Program-made: the position numbers and the translations under genes
Notes under the pieces: generated by a model
The model's input: only the letters and a program-made list of their open reading frames with translations
Told to the model about the DNA's origin: nothing
The model's database searches: none
DNA from: Bacillus sp. 123MFChir2
GTDB taxonomy: Bacteria > Bacillota > Bacilli > Bacillales > Bacillaceae_G
Length of the DNA: 53,016 nucleotides
Direction of reading: 5' to 3'
Assembly: GCF_000383235.1 (NCBI RefSeq)
Contig: NZ_KB910954.1
Span: forward strand, 1 to 53,016
Shown: positions 35,398 to 44,242 of the stretch, piece after piece
How positions within the stretch are numbered: position 1 is the stretch's first letter
Layout of the letters: the number at the start of each line of letters is the position of its first letter

Positions 35398-38226
35398 TTA
35401 CTTCGTTAATCGTTGAACTTCACCTTCTCCAAAGAAAGATAAAAGATGCTTATGACAAGTAAAGAAAATCACCTGTCGTTCTTTCGCTAACTCCTTCATA
35501 AGATGCACGGTTCGCTCTGTTCGCAGCACGTCAAAATGTACGAAACTATCATCAATAATAAACGGATACTGCGATTCAAACGTATGCGCCAGTGCAAAGC
35601 GCAGTGATAAATAGAGCTGCTCCGCTGTCGCTTGGCTTAATTCATGACTATAAAAACGCACTCCATCTTGTCGTTCTACAATAAACGGTTCTTCTGCATC
35701 TGGCGAAAAGACTTTTACATAGTTTCCGCCTGTTAAATAAACAAAATATTCTTCTGCTTTTTGCAAAATACGCGGCAAGTGCACTTCATGATAATACTTC
35801 TTCGTTTTACTTAATACCGCCTTTGCAGCGGCATAAGCTGCCCACTTTTTCACCTGTTCACGCACTTGCGATTTTTTCAGTTCCCACTCATGAAGAACAT
35901 CACCGTACGTCCGGCCTTCTTCCAACTGCGCGATATCGTGGCGCAGAGCGGCAAGTGTGTGCGTCAATTCCTTTTCCTCGCGCACGAGCCCATCTATTTG
36001 CTCCTGCTCTTTTTTTCGTTCTTCTTCGTATCCCTCTAGACGATAACCGCTCTCCAGTGCTGGCGTCATTAATCTTCCTTCTAGTACATCCATTTGCGGA
36101 ATTAATCGATCAAGTTGCTGCTGTTTCTCTTCAATCTGCTCCGCTTGCTTCGCTGCCGCTAAAAACGCCTCTTCATCAGTTACCGCAGCAATACCAAAAA
36201 GCTGCTGACGTTCTTCTACTAGATGTTGAATTTGCTGGTGCGCTGCCGCATACTCTTCTTCCCACGCCATAGCCTTTTCTAGCAACTGCTTTTTTTGCAA
36301 TTGCTTTTCCTTTTCTTTCTGCACATCTTTACTTAACCCATACAAAAATAACGACGGTGTCTCGGCACTTCTTTCTGTAACAACCGTTAGCTTCATTAGT
36401 TTATGTTCAAATTGAGAAATCATGTCTCCCTGCAGTACTTTTCGTTCTTGTCGCTTCGCTAACTCGCGGTACAATTGCTGCATCTTTTCAATCCGTTCAA
36501 ACGCCGGCAAGATGTGAGCATACGTAAAGTTATGAGGCAATGCGTACGTCTCTTTATACAATTTCACCTGCTCATTCACACCAAACAGATCCCGTTCCCA
36601 CTCATCATATTCAGACAGAACACGGTCATACCCTCGCTCAATTTGCTTTAGCTTAAATTCTTCGCGCTCTAGTAGCTTCCGTACTTCATCGTCTTTCTCA
36701 AGGCGATACTTAAGTTCAAGCGCTTCATCACTTTCCTGTTCATCAGATCCTTTACTATACATCACATAAAAAACAACAAGACCAATTAATAAAAAGACCC
36801 CTGCAAACAATACCTTACGACTCTCCATAAAAACACCAGCAAGCAGCAGCAAGACATCCATAATGAATAAAACCATCGTCATTTTATTCGTCTGCGGTGC
36901 AGTACGGTTTCGCTTCTGCCGAGACGCTGCACTTTGCACCTTTGGCAAATGACGCTCCCGCTCCCGGTCTGGCAATATTTGCGACTGCAGCTTGTTCATG
37001 GTTTCTTCCTGTTCCTCTAATTGCTCCTGCACTGTTTTAAATCGTTCATCTAACTGCCCTTTTCGGTTTTCTAACTCTTTTGCCTGCTGCACCATTTGCG
37101 TAATCGTTTCCTTCATCGCTAAGCTCACATTAAAAGAAAGAACGTCCTCACGCGCAAATACAGCGCCGATTTGCTGCTGCAAATCTTGTATTTCTTCTTC
37201 GATATGTAAAATGTGCCCCGTCAAATCTCGCACTTCTTGCAGCGCTGCTTCATAAGACATATGCTGCAAACGAAGCTCTTCTACGTACATATCTTGTTGA
37301 AGCAATTCTTCATTTACTTGCAACGCTTCTATTTCAGACTTTGCGCCATGTAATTTCTTTTGCAGTGCTTCTCCTTGGATTTGAAGTGGTTCAAGCCGTG
37401 CTTTTATCCTTTCATAACGCGACAAACCATCAACTGCAAACGCATGCCCTGCATGTTGTTCTAAAAACCGTTCACACGCTCGTCTTTCTAAAAAAAGCGG
37501 CTGCAACGCTTCTAACACTTCATAATCTTGCTTTCGTTTCCCCGCTTCTTGCTGCTCAGTGCGAATGCTAGAAAGACGCTCTTCCATACTTTTTTTCCTT
37601 GCAACAAGCTCTTCATACGCGGCAATTTTCCCTTGCCAATCTGCGAGCTGATCTTGCAGCTTTTTCAACTCCTGCAGCGCCACATTAATTTCCGGCTTGC
37701 GGCCATTTGGCTTAAAGCGCTGCTCCATTTCTTTCTCCAGCATTTTTTCCAGACGTAACAACCCGTCGCTACCAACTGCACTTGCGGAAAATAAATAGTT
37801 GCCAATATCCCCCGCGCCAATATGGTGAATATTTTGCAGTCCATGCATGTCAAAAGAAAACACAGAATCAAACAACTGCTCATTCATACCCTTTAACAGC
37901 TGCTTTAAAATCTCTTCGCCGCCTGTTTTTCCATCCGCAAAATACACCTTCACTTCCCCGGCCGCTGTTTTTGGAAGACGTTCAATTTTCAACCGGCCGT
38001 ACTCTTCAGTAGAAATTGTAATCGCACCGCCGTATTTCCCACCTTCCTTCGGCTCATAACGGCGCTGCCCTCTTGTGGGAAAACCAAATAAAATACTCTT
38101 CATAAACGAACGAATCGTCGACTTGCCTGCCTCATTTTCCCCGTACAACACGGTAAGCATAGAAAGGTTCAGCTGGACATTTTCTAATTTTCCATATCCG
38201 TAAATATGAAGCTTTTCAACTCTCAT
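35398..38226 (-). CDS. yhaN: YhaN, SbcC/Rad50-like ATPase
   Basis: 942 residues (B. subtilis YhaN is similar). Walker A YGENEAGKST at about 29-38 and the C-terminal half-site FIIDDSFVHFD at about 890 bracket long coiled coils (about 170-430 and 500-840). Two membrane-like helices (MVLFIMDVLLLLAGVFM and VLFAGVFLLIGLVVFYVMY) sit in the middle of the coiled coil, which is unusual for SMC-like ATPases. Together with YhaO it should form an SbcCD/MRN-like DNA-end processing complex. Overlaps yhaO by 4 bp (ATGA). Confidence 0.9.
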   Translation of the reverse strand: MRVEKLHIYGYGKLENVQLNLSMLTVLYGENEAGKSTIRSFMKSILFGFPTRGQRRYEPKEGGKYGGAITISTEEYGRLKIERLPKTAAGEVKVYFADGKTGGEEILKQLLKGMNEQLFDSVFSFDMHGLQNIHHIGAGDIGNYLFSASAVGSDGLLRLEKMLEKEMEQRFKPNGRKPEINVALQELKKLQDQLADWQGKIAAYEELVARKKSMEERLSSIRTEQQEAGKRKQDYEVLEALQPLFLERRACERFLEQHAGHAFAVDGLSRYERIKARLEPLQIQGEALQKKLHGAKSEIEALQVNEELLQQDMYVEELRLQHMSYEAALQEVRDLTGHILHIEEEIQDLQQQIGAVFAREDVLSFNVSLAMKETITQMVQQAKELENRKGQLDERFKTVQEQLEEQEETMNKLQSQILPDRERERHLPKVQSAASRQKRNRTAPQTNKMTMVLFIMDVLLLLAGVFMESRKVLFAGVFLLIGLVVFYVMYSKGSDEQESDEALELKYRLEKDDEVRKLLEREEFKLKQIERGYDRVLSEYDEWERDLFGVNEQVKLYKETYALPHNFTYAHILPAFERIEKMQQLYRELAKRQERKVLQGDMISQFEHKLMKLTVVTERSAETPSLFLYGLSKDVQKEKEKQLQKKQLLEKAMAWEEEYAAAHQQIQHLVEERQQLFGIAAVTDEEAFLAAAKQAEQIEEKQQQLDRLIPQMDVLEGRLMTPALESGYRLEGYEEERKKEQEQIDGLVREEKELTHTLAALRHDIAQLEEGRTYGDVLHEWELKKSQVREQVKKWAAYAAAKAVLSKTKKYYHEVHLPRILQKAEEYFVYLTGGNYVKVFSPDAEEPFIVERQDGVRFYSHELSQATAEQLYLSLRFALAHTFESQYPFIIDDSFVHFDVLRTERTVHLMKELAKERQVIFFTCHKHLLSFFGEGEVQRLTK

Positions 38227-39464
38227 CCCTTACCCCTCTCTTGCTCTAATAATTGCTCTACAATAATATTCTCGGCACCCTTTTGAATCTCTTTCTTTTC
38301 TTCATCAGAAAACGAGTGAAGCACCTTCCTTGCAACAGGTGAAGTCCAAATTGTTCGCAGCACCTCATCCATACTTGAGAACGACTCAAGTTCTTGCAGC
38401 ACATTCCCGATAAAATGGTTCTCACTCTTCAACTTCTCAATTTCCGCAAACGAAATCGTTTCGTTCTTCCATGTCACAACGTGCACAAAATTACTGCGCT
38501 CCTCACTAGATGAGACAATGTGAAAAATTTCTTCTATACGCCTCTCATCACGCAAATAAGAAGCAAGCGGACCTTGTCCTGTAAACGTCATTGTCACAAG
38601 TAAACCTTCCTCTTCTCCTCGTACACCGTTCATGCTTTCTGTACATGCATGAATAAGATCATCGACCGATTCTAATTCATCAATAGAAATCGAAACCTCA
38701 TCCCAAACAACATCATTCGTACGGAAAAATGTCAGTTCTGTCCCTTGCGAAGACAAAGAAACAACGTACGCACCTTTCTCTCCGGTTTCCTTTCGGTGCC
38801 GCCCTTGAATATTGCCCGGGTACACAATACACGGTTCCTCTGCCAACACTTCACGTTTATGTATGTGACCAAGTGCCCAGTAATCAAACCCTTTCTCCTT
38901 CAGTTCACGAATTTGAAACGGCGCATACCGATTATGCTCTGCATCTCCTTCCACACTCCCGTGCAGCATGCCAATATGAAACGGTGCACCTGTCATCTTT
39001 TTATATTGCTCTGTCATATTATCCGTCACAGCTTGCTCTTGATAACTAAATCCGTAAATAGAGGCAAGCAGCTCCCCATTTTTATAAAATGACTTTTCTT
39101 CTATATAAGGCTCTGTGAAAATATGTACATTACTCGGAAATTCAATAGCCGCCCAGCTTCCGCCTAAATGATCATGATTGCCATGAATCACATATACCAA
39201 AATATCATACTGCGCGAGACGATTCATTTGCTCACGAACAAACACTTGCGCTCGTAAACTTCTCGTCTCTGCATCATACAAATCACCCGCCAGCAAAACA
39301 AAATCAACCTGCTCTTGAATCGCTTTATCCACAATGCGCGCAAACGAACGAAACGTACTTCCCTTCATTCTTTCCCATATAAAAGCCGGTACATTCAGCT
39401 CCATCCCTTTAAACGGACTATCCAAATGTAAATCTGCCGCATGAATAAACTTTACTTTTTTCAC
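38223..39464 (-). CDS. yhaO: YhaO, SbcD/Mre11-like metallophosphoesterase
   Basis: 413 residues from GTG 39464. The five calcineurin-like nuclease motifs are seen: HAADLHLDSPF, LAGDLYD, HGNHDH, MLHGSVEGD and GHIHKRE. It is the nuclease partner of YhaN in DNA double-strand-end processing. The frame is open upstream to 39584, but the GTG following AAAGGACGTTAC gives the usual YhaO length; an ATG at 39488 is the alternative. First gene of the operon, with dispersed repeat G in its upstream region. Confidence 0.9.
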   Translation of the reverse strand: MKKVKFIHAADLHLDSPFKGMELNVPAFIWERMKGSTFRSFARIVDKAIQEQVDFVLLAGDLYDAETRSLRAQVFVREQMNRLAQYDILVYVIHGNHDHLGGSWAAIEFPSNVHIFTEPYIEEKSFYKNGELLASIYGFSYQEQAVTDNMTEQYKKMTGAPFHIGMLHGSVEGDAEHNRYAPFQIRELKEKGFDYWALGHIHKREVLAEEPCIVYPGNIQGRHRKETGEKGAYVVSLSSQGTELTFFRTNDVVWDEVSISIDELESVDDLIHACTESMNGVRGEEEGLLVTMTFTGQGPLASYLRDERRIEEIFHIVSSSEERSNFVHVVTWKNETISFAEIEKLKSENHFIGNVLQELESFSSMDEVLRTIWTSPVARKVLHSFSDEEKKEIQKGAENIIVEQLLEQERGKG

Positions 39465-39600
39465 AACGTAACGTCCTTTCTCGGTCATACTTTGCTTTGT
39501 CAGCCGACTCACAATATATCGGCGCTTCGACACAATATAAAGATTCCTCGACCATATTCGACACGTAAGTAGGCAAAGTTTCACTATATTTTAACACTTT

Positions 39601-39749
39601 TTTTCGAATTGAGGAGGCAAATCAAGGCCACATACTCTCGTTGTTTGAACATCGCACGTGGCAGAAAAAAGAACTGACCGCTCCTACTCATGGCCAGACG
39701 CTCTCGTCCATCTAAAAAGAAAAGGTTTTTTAATTTGGATGTACATATT
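39601..39749 (-). repeat. Dispersed repeat, copy G (minus orientation)
   Basis: Begins TACATCCAAATTAAAAAACC on the minus strand, then a U-rich hairpin, core CTGGCCA-TGAGTAGGAG-CGGTCAG, TTCTTTTTTCTGCCACGTGCGATG, and a short 3' part. It lies in the divergent gap between yhzD and yhaO, in the sense of yhaO, close to where its promoter should be. Confidence 0.78.
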
Positions 39750-39822
39750 TCTTTTGCATAATTGCTCATTTTATGACACAATAGTTATAACATTCTGATT
39801 ATTTATTTTGGAGGTAATTTTC

Positions 39823-40008
39823 ATGGGAGTATACACACTAACAGTTTTCGAACAAGACGGTTCCAAAGTATTAGACGAATCATTTGAGGCTGCGACAGAA
39901 ACAGAAGCAAAATCAAAAGGTGAAACACTTTTACGAGACAAACAATTGTATGACCATACGCACCGCTGCACATCTTCAAGTGGAAAGCTTGTTTTATTCC
40001 AGCGCTAA
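39823..40008 (+). CDS. yhzD: YhzD-like small protein
   Basis: 61 residues, soluble: VYTLTVFEQDGSKVLDESFE, then EAATETEAKSKGETLLRDK and THRCTSSSGKLVLFQR. It matches YhzD, a small conserved Bacillus protein encoded near the yha genes; function unknown. Start ATG 39823 after GGAGGT rather than the earlier in-frame ATG at 39808. Confidence 0.75.
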   Translation: MGVYTLTVFEQDGSKVLDESFEAATETEAKSKGETLLRDKQLYDHTHRCTSSSGKLVLFQR

Positions 40009-40036
40009 AAAAAGAAGCGTCACATCGCTTCTTTTT
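40007..40036. terminator. Bidirectional terminator after yhzD
   Basis: AAAAAGAAGCG, 6 nt, CGCTTCTTTTT between convergent genes. Confidence 0.9.
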
Positions 40037-40395
40037 CACACTATATCTTCTTCACACCACAGAAACACAACTTCTACAATTCGATTCCCAAATCGAACAC
40101 GCTTATTCCACATACCTGTTTGAATAAGGCGCTTTAACTCATCCTTCATGTTATCCGTCCACTGCTGAATGCTCTCTTTGAGATTGTACGGATAAATGCT
40201 TGGAAACTCTTCATGCAAGAGACGCAAACTTTCCGCATCTAGATGAAAATGAAAAAAATAATTCGCAGTCAGAGAAGGTTCCTGCAATTGTAAAAACGGG
40301 TGGTCAACTTGCTTCTTATTACGATAAAACGTAAAAATATTGACCTTCCCACTCGTAATCTGATCAATTTGAATTTCGTGTTTTTCAATAATCAC
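40036..40395 (-). CDS. Conserved hypothetical protein
   Basis: 119 residues, soluble, mixed alpha/beta: IEKHEIQIDQITSGKVNIFT, then FFHFHLDAESLRLLHEEFP and MWNKRVRFGNRIVEVVFLW. I do not recognise the family. The start is a GTG (40395) with GAGGTGG some 11 bp upstream, rather far. It is alone on its strand and shares a terminator with yhzD. Confidence 0.6.
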   Translation of the reverse strand: MIIEKHEIQIDQITSGKVNIFTFYRNKKQVDHPFLQLQEPSLTANYFFHFHLDAESLRLLHEEFPSIYPYNLKESIQQWTDNMKDELKRLIQTGMWNKRVRFGNRIVEVVFLWCEEDIV

Positions 40396-40534
40396 GCTGT
40401 TCAGTCCACCTCAACATATGCTACTTCTAGTATATATGTCTTTAACCAATAAGTTAACCATTTTCCTATGGAAATTCATCATTTCTCCCAAAAGTATATT
40501 CAGAATTACCCAAACCAAGAAAGGAAGCGATCAT

Positions 40535-40675
40535 ATGCATTTCGGTAGCAAAGGTTGGTATGTTCACGAACTAAAAAAATTAGGTATCCGTACTTATGAA
40601 GGTAGAAAACTAGAGTCATATCGTACGCATATTTTAGCTAGTTTGCTTGAGAAGGCGAAGAAACAGTCGGCTTAA
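40535..40675 (+). CDS. DUF2639/YflJ-like micro-protein, copy 1
   Basis: 46 residues. FGSKGWYVHELKKLGIRTYE and GRKLESYRTHIL fit the DUF2639 family (B. subtilis YflJ), small proteins of unknown role in spore formers. Start ATG 40535 after AAGGAAG; the upstream in-frame ATG 40418 is unlikely. A second copy lies at 44652-44798. Followed by its own terminator. Confidence 0.75.
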   Translation: MHFGSKGWYVHELKKLGIRTYEGRKLESYRTHILASLLEKAKKQSA

Positions 40676-40680
40676 TGTCG

Positions 40681-40713
40681 AAAAGCTCCTTCTTATACGG
40701 GAGGAGCTTTTTA
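40681..40713 (+). terminator. Terminator after the first DUF2639 gene
   Basis: AAAAGCTCC and GGAGCTTTTT form the stem with a T-tract. Confidence 0.87.
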
Positions 40714-40735
40714 CTATCAAGAAAAGAGGAGAAGA

Positions 40736-41224
40736 ATGAATCTAAAATTAGTTGAAATAACAGAAGAAAATTTTTGGGATGTTATTAGTTTGAAATCAGA
40801 TAAAGACCAAGAAGAACGTATTCAAATATTCGAAAGATGGGTCGGTTCTAACGCCTTTTTCCTTGGGGCCTGTCAAGTTTATAAATTTACTCCAAAAGCT
40901 ATTTATGACAACCACACATTAATTGGATTTACTTCCTATGGTTATCGAAAAGAACATGAAAGATACGAATTAATCAGCATAATGTTAGGACATCAATATC
41001 AAGGAAACGGGTATGGCGTTCCTGCTTTACAAGCAGTGATTACCGAAATGAGTGAGCAGTACAAATGCAAAGAAATTTATTTATCGGTAATCCACGATAA
41101 TGAACCCGCAAAACGAATCTATGAAAAAGTTGGTTTTAAAGCAACTGGTGAGATCGAAAAAGGTCATCATGATGAATTCGTTTATTGTTTGAAATTAGCA
41201 AATAACTCGGCATCGCTTATATGA
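40736..41224 (+). CDS. GNAT acetyltransferase, spermine/spermidine-type (BltD-like)
   Basis: 162 residues. The N-terminal LVEITEENFWDVISL, the motif A segment SIMLGHQYQGNGYGVPAL (Q-G-N-G-Y-G) and EPAKRIYEKVGFKATGE follow the pattern of SpeG/BltD polyamine acetyltransferases. Substrate assignment is by resemblance. A terminator overlaps the stop codon. Confidence 0.8.
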   Translation: MNLKLVEITEENFWDVISLKSDKDQEERIQIFERWVGSNAFFLGACQVYKFTPKAIYDNHTLIGFTSYGYRKEHERYELISIMLGHQYQGNGYGVPALQAVITEMSEQYKCKEIYLSVIHDNEPAKRIYEKVGFKATGEIEKGHHDEFVYCLKLANNSASLI

Positions 41225-41240
41225 GCAATGCCTTTTTTTA
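41206..41240 (+). terminator. Terminator overlapping the acetyltransferase stop codon
   Basis: GGCATCGCT and AGCAATGCC (one C-A mismatch) flank the last codons, then seven T. Confidence 0.85.
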
Positions 41241-41385
41241 CTGATGTAACTTAATAACTTATCAATACTTAACTGGTAAAAAGTCATAAAAAATAAGGAG
41301 TGATACATATTATATTTTATCTATCTTACGCAAAGGGAATTGTCATATAATAGAAATAACATCATCGGTTATAAAGGAGATATAA

Positions 41386-41754
41386 TTGAAAAAATTTTTA
41401 ATTAGTTATGCTGCAAGTCTGTTTGCTTTTATTTTCGGATGGTTCTTGATTTCATATATTTTTAATCCTATCTTTATTTACCCGGACGTTTTATTTGGAT
41501 TCATTAAAACTATAGTCATTTATGGTAGTATACCAGCTCTTATAGCTTGTCTAATTGGGGAAGTCTTATATAGGAAAATCAAACGATGTAAAGAATTGCA
41601 ATTTGGAATTCCTGTATTTATAGGACTAGCCGTTATCTATACACTTACACCATTTCTTTTTATGTTTACTTTTTCTTTTTCACATTTCTTTTATTTCGTT
41701 GTACCTGTTATTATGGGGTCCTTAGCTTTTTATTTAGTACGTAGAAAAATATAA
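41386..41754 (+). CDS. Small integral membrane protein
   Basis: 122 residues with four hydrophobic helices (about 4-26, 37-57, 73-95, 100-118). Start is TTG after AAAGGAGA. No family recognised; the spacing of helices suggests a small polytopic protein of unknown role. No operon partner. Dispersed repeat H begins 280 bp downstream. Confidence 0.7.
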   Translation: MKKFLISYAASLFAFIFGWFLISYIFNPIFIYPDVLFGFIKTIVIYGSIPALIACLIGEVLYRKIKRCKELQFGIPVFIGLAVIYTLTPFLFMFTFSFSHFFYFVVPVIMGSLAFYLVRRKI

Positions 41755-42033
41755 TTAACTTCCGAGAACAAATTTTATGTGAATAAAAAACGAAGTTCTT
41801 TTCTTGAAAGTAGTCCTAGTAATATATCGAATTGATATTCTTAAAACTCCTAATATTGCTTTCCAATTGTGAATTATTTGTTTCAAAACGAGTATATCCA
41901 TTGTCCAAATTTTAACAAACCAATATGATAAACATATGCCTTTTTAGTCATATGTTTTTTTGATAGTGATAAAAAAGAAAATATGATGAATTTGCTACAC
42001 GCCATTATCAATAACAACGAGTGATATATGGAG

Positions 42034-42240
42034 AGTATATAAATCAATTTTAACCTTTCGACATATAAGTTGCTGTTATACAGACTGCAACACGGCCTGT
42101 ACTCGCTTGCACCCTTTGCTTTAAAACATCGCATGTGGCAGGAAAAGGCTCTAACCGTTTCTATGCACGGCCAGATGCTCTCGTCCTCCCCTAAAAAGAA
42201 AGAGGTTTTTATGTTTATTTTTTAATTTGGATATATAGTT
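42034..42240 (-). repeat. Dispersed repeat, copy H (minus orientation, full length)
   Basis: 207 bp with inverted ends AACTATATATCCAAATT (right) and AGTATATAAATCAATTT (left). Minus strand: CCTCTTT/GGGGAGG hairpin, core CTGGCCG-TGCATAGAAA-CGGTTAG, in which a C-to-T change turns a G-C pair into G-U, then GAGCCTTTTCCTGCCACATGCGATG and the second half shared with C and D. Antisense to the flanking plus-strand genes. Confidence 0.87.
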
Positions 42241-42360
42241 CATTTTATGTATCCTTGTGATATTTCAAGGTACCGCAGGAAACTTAGTTACATACACAGA
42301 TTTAAATGTAATAGTGACACAATTACACTTACTATTTATTTCCTGTTTTTTACTTTACAC

Positions 42361-42385
42361 TGTTAGTTAACTTTGTTAATTAACA
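42361..42385. promoter_or_regulatory. Probable repressor operator upstream of the HrtBA-like operon
   Basis: TGTTAGTTAAC, 3 bp, GTTAATTAACA: 11-bp arms with one mismatch, 50 bp before the permease start and next to promoter-like TTTACTTTACACTG. The form suits a TetR- or MarR-type dimer. No such regulator gene is adjacent. Confidence 0.6.
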
Positions 42386-42435
42386 GCAGGAAAAGAGAAG
42401 AAAGAAATAAAGATACAATAAGGAGGCCAAGCAGA

Positions 42436-43500
42436 ATGTTTTTAGCTCTGCGTGAATTAAAGCAAGCAAAATTAAAATATGGATTAATTGGACTTATGAT
42501 GATTTTATTATCATTTTTAGTCCTTGTGATTTCTGGATTAGCAAATGGTTTGGCGTATAATACTGTCTCTTCCATTCAAAATATGGATGCCGAAAAGTTT
42601 GTATTAGCAAATGATGCGGAAAATTCATTGCTCCGTTCACAAATTAAGAAAGAAAATGTGGATGATGTAATAAAGCAAGTGGGGGCAAAAGATGCCGTAC
42701 CATTCCGTGTGAAATTTTCGACATATGAAAAAAAGGGTAGTTCAAAAAAAATTGATATTGCAATATTTGCAAGTGAACCCGAAACATTCTTAGAACCAAA
42801 GATTGTGAAAGGTCATGCATTAGGAACAGCACAAAATGAAATGATTGCTGACGAATCGATTAATGAAAAAGGTATGGATATTGGAGATATGATTATCGAT
42901 CCGATTTCTAAAAAAGAATTTAAAATTGTTGGCTTTACAAAAGGTCAAAAGTTCAGTCATGCACCTGTTGTTTATGTGAATCAAGATGTATGGGGCGAAA
43001 TTTCACAATCAAACCAAAAAGATTACAATGCAATTGCTCTTCGTACTGATAAAGAAGTAAAAAATGCATATGTAATAGAGAAAAAAGAAGTTCTTCAAAA
43101 TATTCCAGGCCATAAAGGGCAACAAAACTCATTAACAATGATTATTGCATTCTTACTCGTAATTGCAACGCTCTTAATCGGTGTATTCTTCTATGTTATT
43201 ACATTACAAAAAACACAGCAGTTAGGTGTACTAAAAGCAATTGGAACAAAAAATTCGTATTTAGCAAATATGTTAGTTGTGCAAGTATTATTCTTGTCTG
43301 TTGGTGCGATGACGATAAGCATTGTCCTTATAGAAATTTTGCAAAGAATGTTGCCAAAAACTATGCCGTTCTTATTAACAACACCAATGATTAGCCAATA
43401 TGCAGGAATCTTTATTGTAATTAGTATACTAGGATCACTAATTTCCTTATATCAAGTATTAAAAGTAGATGCACTAGAGGCAATTGGAGGCGGCATGTAA
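42436..43500 (+). CDS. FtsX/MacB-type ABC permease, HrtB-like
   Basis: 354 residues. One N-terminal helix (about 14-38), a large extracytoplasmic domain (about 40-230), then three C-terminal helices, with KTQQLGVLKAIGTKNSYL typical of FtsX permeases. The start FLALRELKQAKLKYGLIGLM resembles HrtB, the heme-exporting permease of Staphylococcus. ATG 42436 follows AAGGAGG. Overlaps the ATPase gene by 1 bp. Heme as substrate is a resemblance only; other hydrophobic toxins are possible. Confidence 0.8.
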   Translation: MFLALRELKQAKLKYGLIGLMMILLSFLVLVISGLANGLAYNTVSSIQNMDAEKFVLANDAENSLLRSQIKKENVDDVIKQVGAKDAVPFRVKFSTYEKKGSSKKIDIAIFASEPETFLEPKIVKGHALGTAQNEMIADESINEKGMDIGDMIIDPISKKEFKIVGFTKGQKFSHAPVVYVNQDVWGEISQSNQKDYNAIALRTDKEVKNAYVIEKKEVLQNIPGHKGQQNSLTMIIAFLLVIATLLIGVFFYVITLQKTQQLGVLKAIGTKNSYLANMLVVQVLFLSVGAMTISIVLIEILQRMLPKTMPFLLTTPMISQYAGIFIVISILGSLISLYQVLKVDALEAIGGGM

Positions 43501-44171
43501 TGACATCGCTATTGAAACTAGATAAAGTTAGTAAAGTATACGGCGAAGGAAACACAGAAGTAACAGCCCTTCATCCCACTTCACTTGATGTGAAGGCTGG
43601 AGAATTCATCGGTATTGTGGGGCCTTCTGGTTCGGGGAAAAGTACATTGTTATCGATTGCTGGAGCATTATTATCACCATCAAAAGGTAATATTTATATT
43701 GGTGAGCAAAATATTACCCATTTATCAGAAAAGGAAATGACAGATATTCGGTTAAGAAAAATCGGGTTCATTTTTCAATTTGCTAACCTTGTTCCCTATT
43801 TAAATGTAAAAGAACAATTACTATACATTTCCAAATTAAAGAAAGAAGACCGAAAAGAATCTGAAACACGTGCGAATCACTTACTAACAGTATTTGGACT
43901 ATCCCAGAGAAAAAATCACTATCCACATCAGTTATCTGGTGGAGAAAGACAAAGAGTTGCGATTGCTCGTGCTTTTATGAATAATCCAGATTTAATATTA
44001 GCAGATGAACCAACCGCAAGCCTTGATTCAAAACGTGGACGAGAAGTTGTCGAAATGATGAAACGAGAAGTAAAAGAAAGCCAAAAAGCTGCGATTATGA
44101 TTACGCATGATGAAAAAATTCTTGATGTATGTGATCGGATATTAACACTTAGAGACGGAAATTTAATATAG
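43500..44171 (+). CDS. ABC transporter ATPase, MacB/HrtA-like
   Basis: 223 residues. Walker A GPSGSGKST, Q-loop FIFQFANLVPYL, signature LSGGERQRVAIA, Walker B LILADEPTASLD and switch His in MITHDEK are complete. Belongs to the LolD/MacB/HrtA group that works with FtsX-type permeases by a mechanotransmission mechanism. Start overlaps the permease stop (TAATGA), so the two are coupled. A strong terminator follows. Confidence 0.87.
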   Translation: MTSLLKLDKVSKVYGEGNTEVTALHPTSLDVKAGEFIGIVGPSGSGKSTLLSIAGALLSPSKGNIYIGEQNITHLSEKEMTDIRLRKIGFIFQFANLVPYLNVKEQLLYISKLKKEDRKESETRANHLLTVFGLSQRKNHYPHQLSGGERQRVAIARAFMNNPDLILADEPTASLDSKRGREVVEMMKREVKESQKAAIMITHDEKILDVCDRILTLRDGNLI

Positions 44172-44180
44172 AAAGTATGT

Positions 44181-44214
44181 AAAACCGCACAGAGAAAATT
44201 CCTGTGCGGTTTTT
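44181..44214 (+). terminator. Terminator of the HrtBA-like operon
   Basis: AAAACCGCACAG, 9 nt, CTGTGCGGTTTT. Confidence 0.92.
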
Positions 44215-44242
44215 ATAAGTCCCTTTTTATATAAACAGCACC

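Noticed and set aside
35823-38059. Several plus-strand frames of 70-150 residues opposite yhaN
   Set aside because: Shadows of the coiled-coil coding sequence; no ribosome sites.
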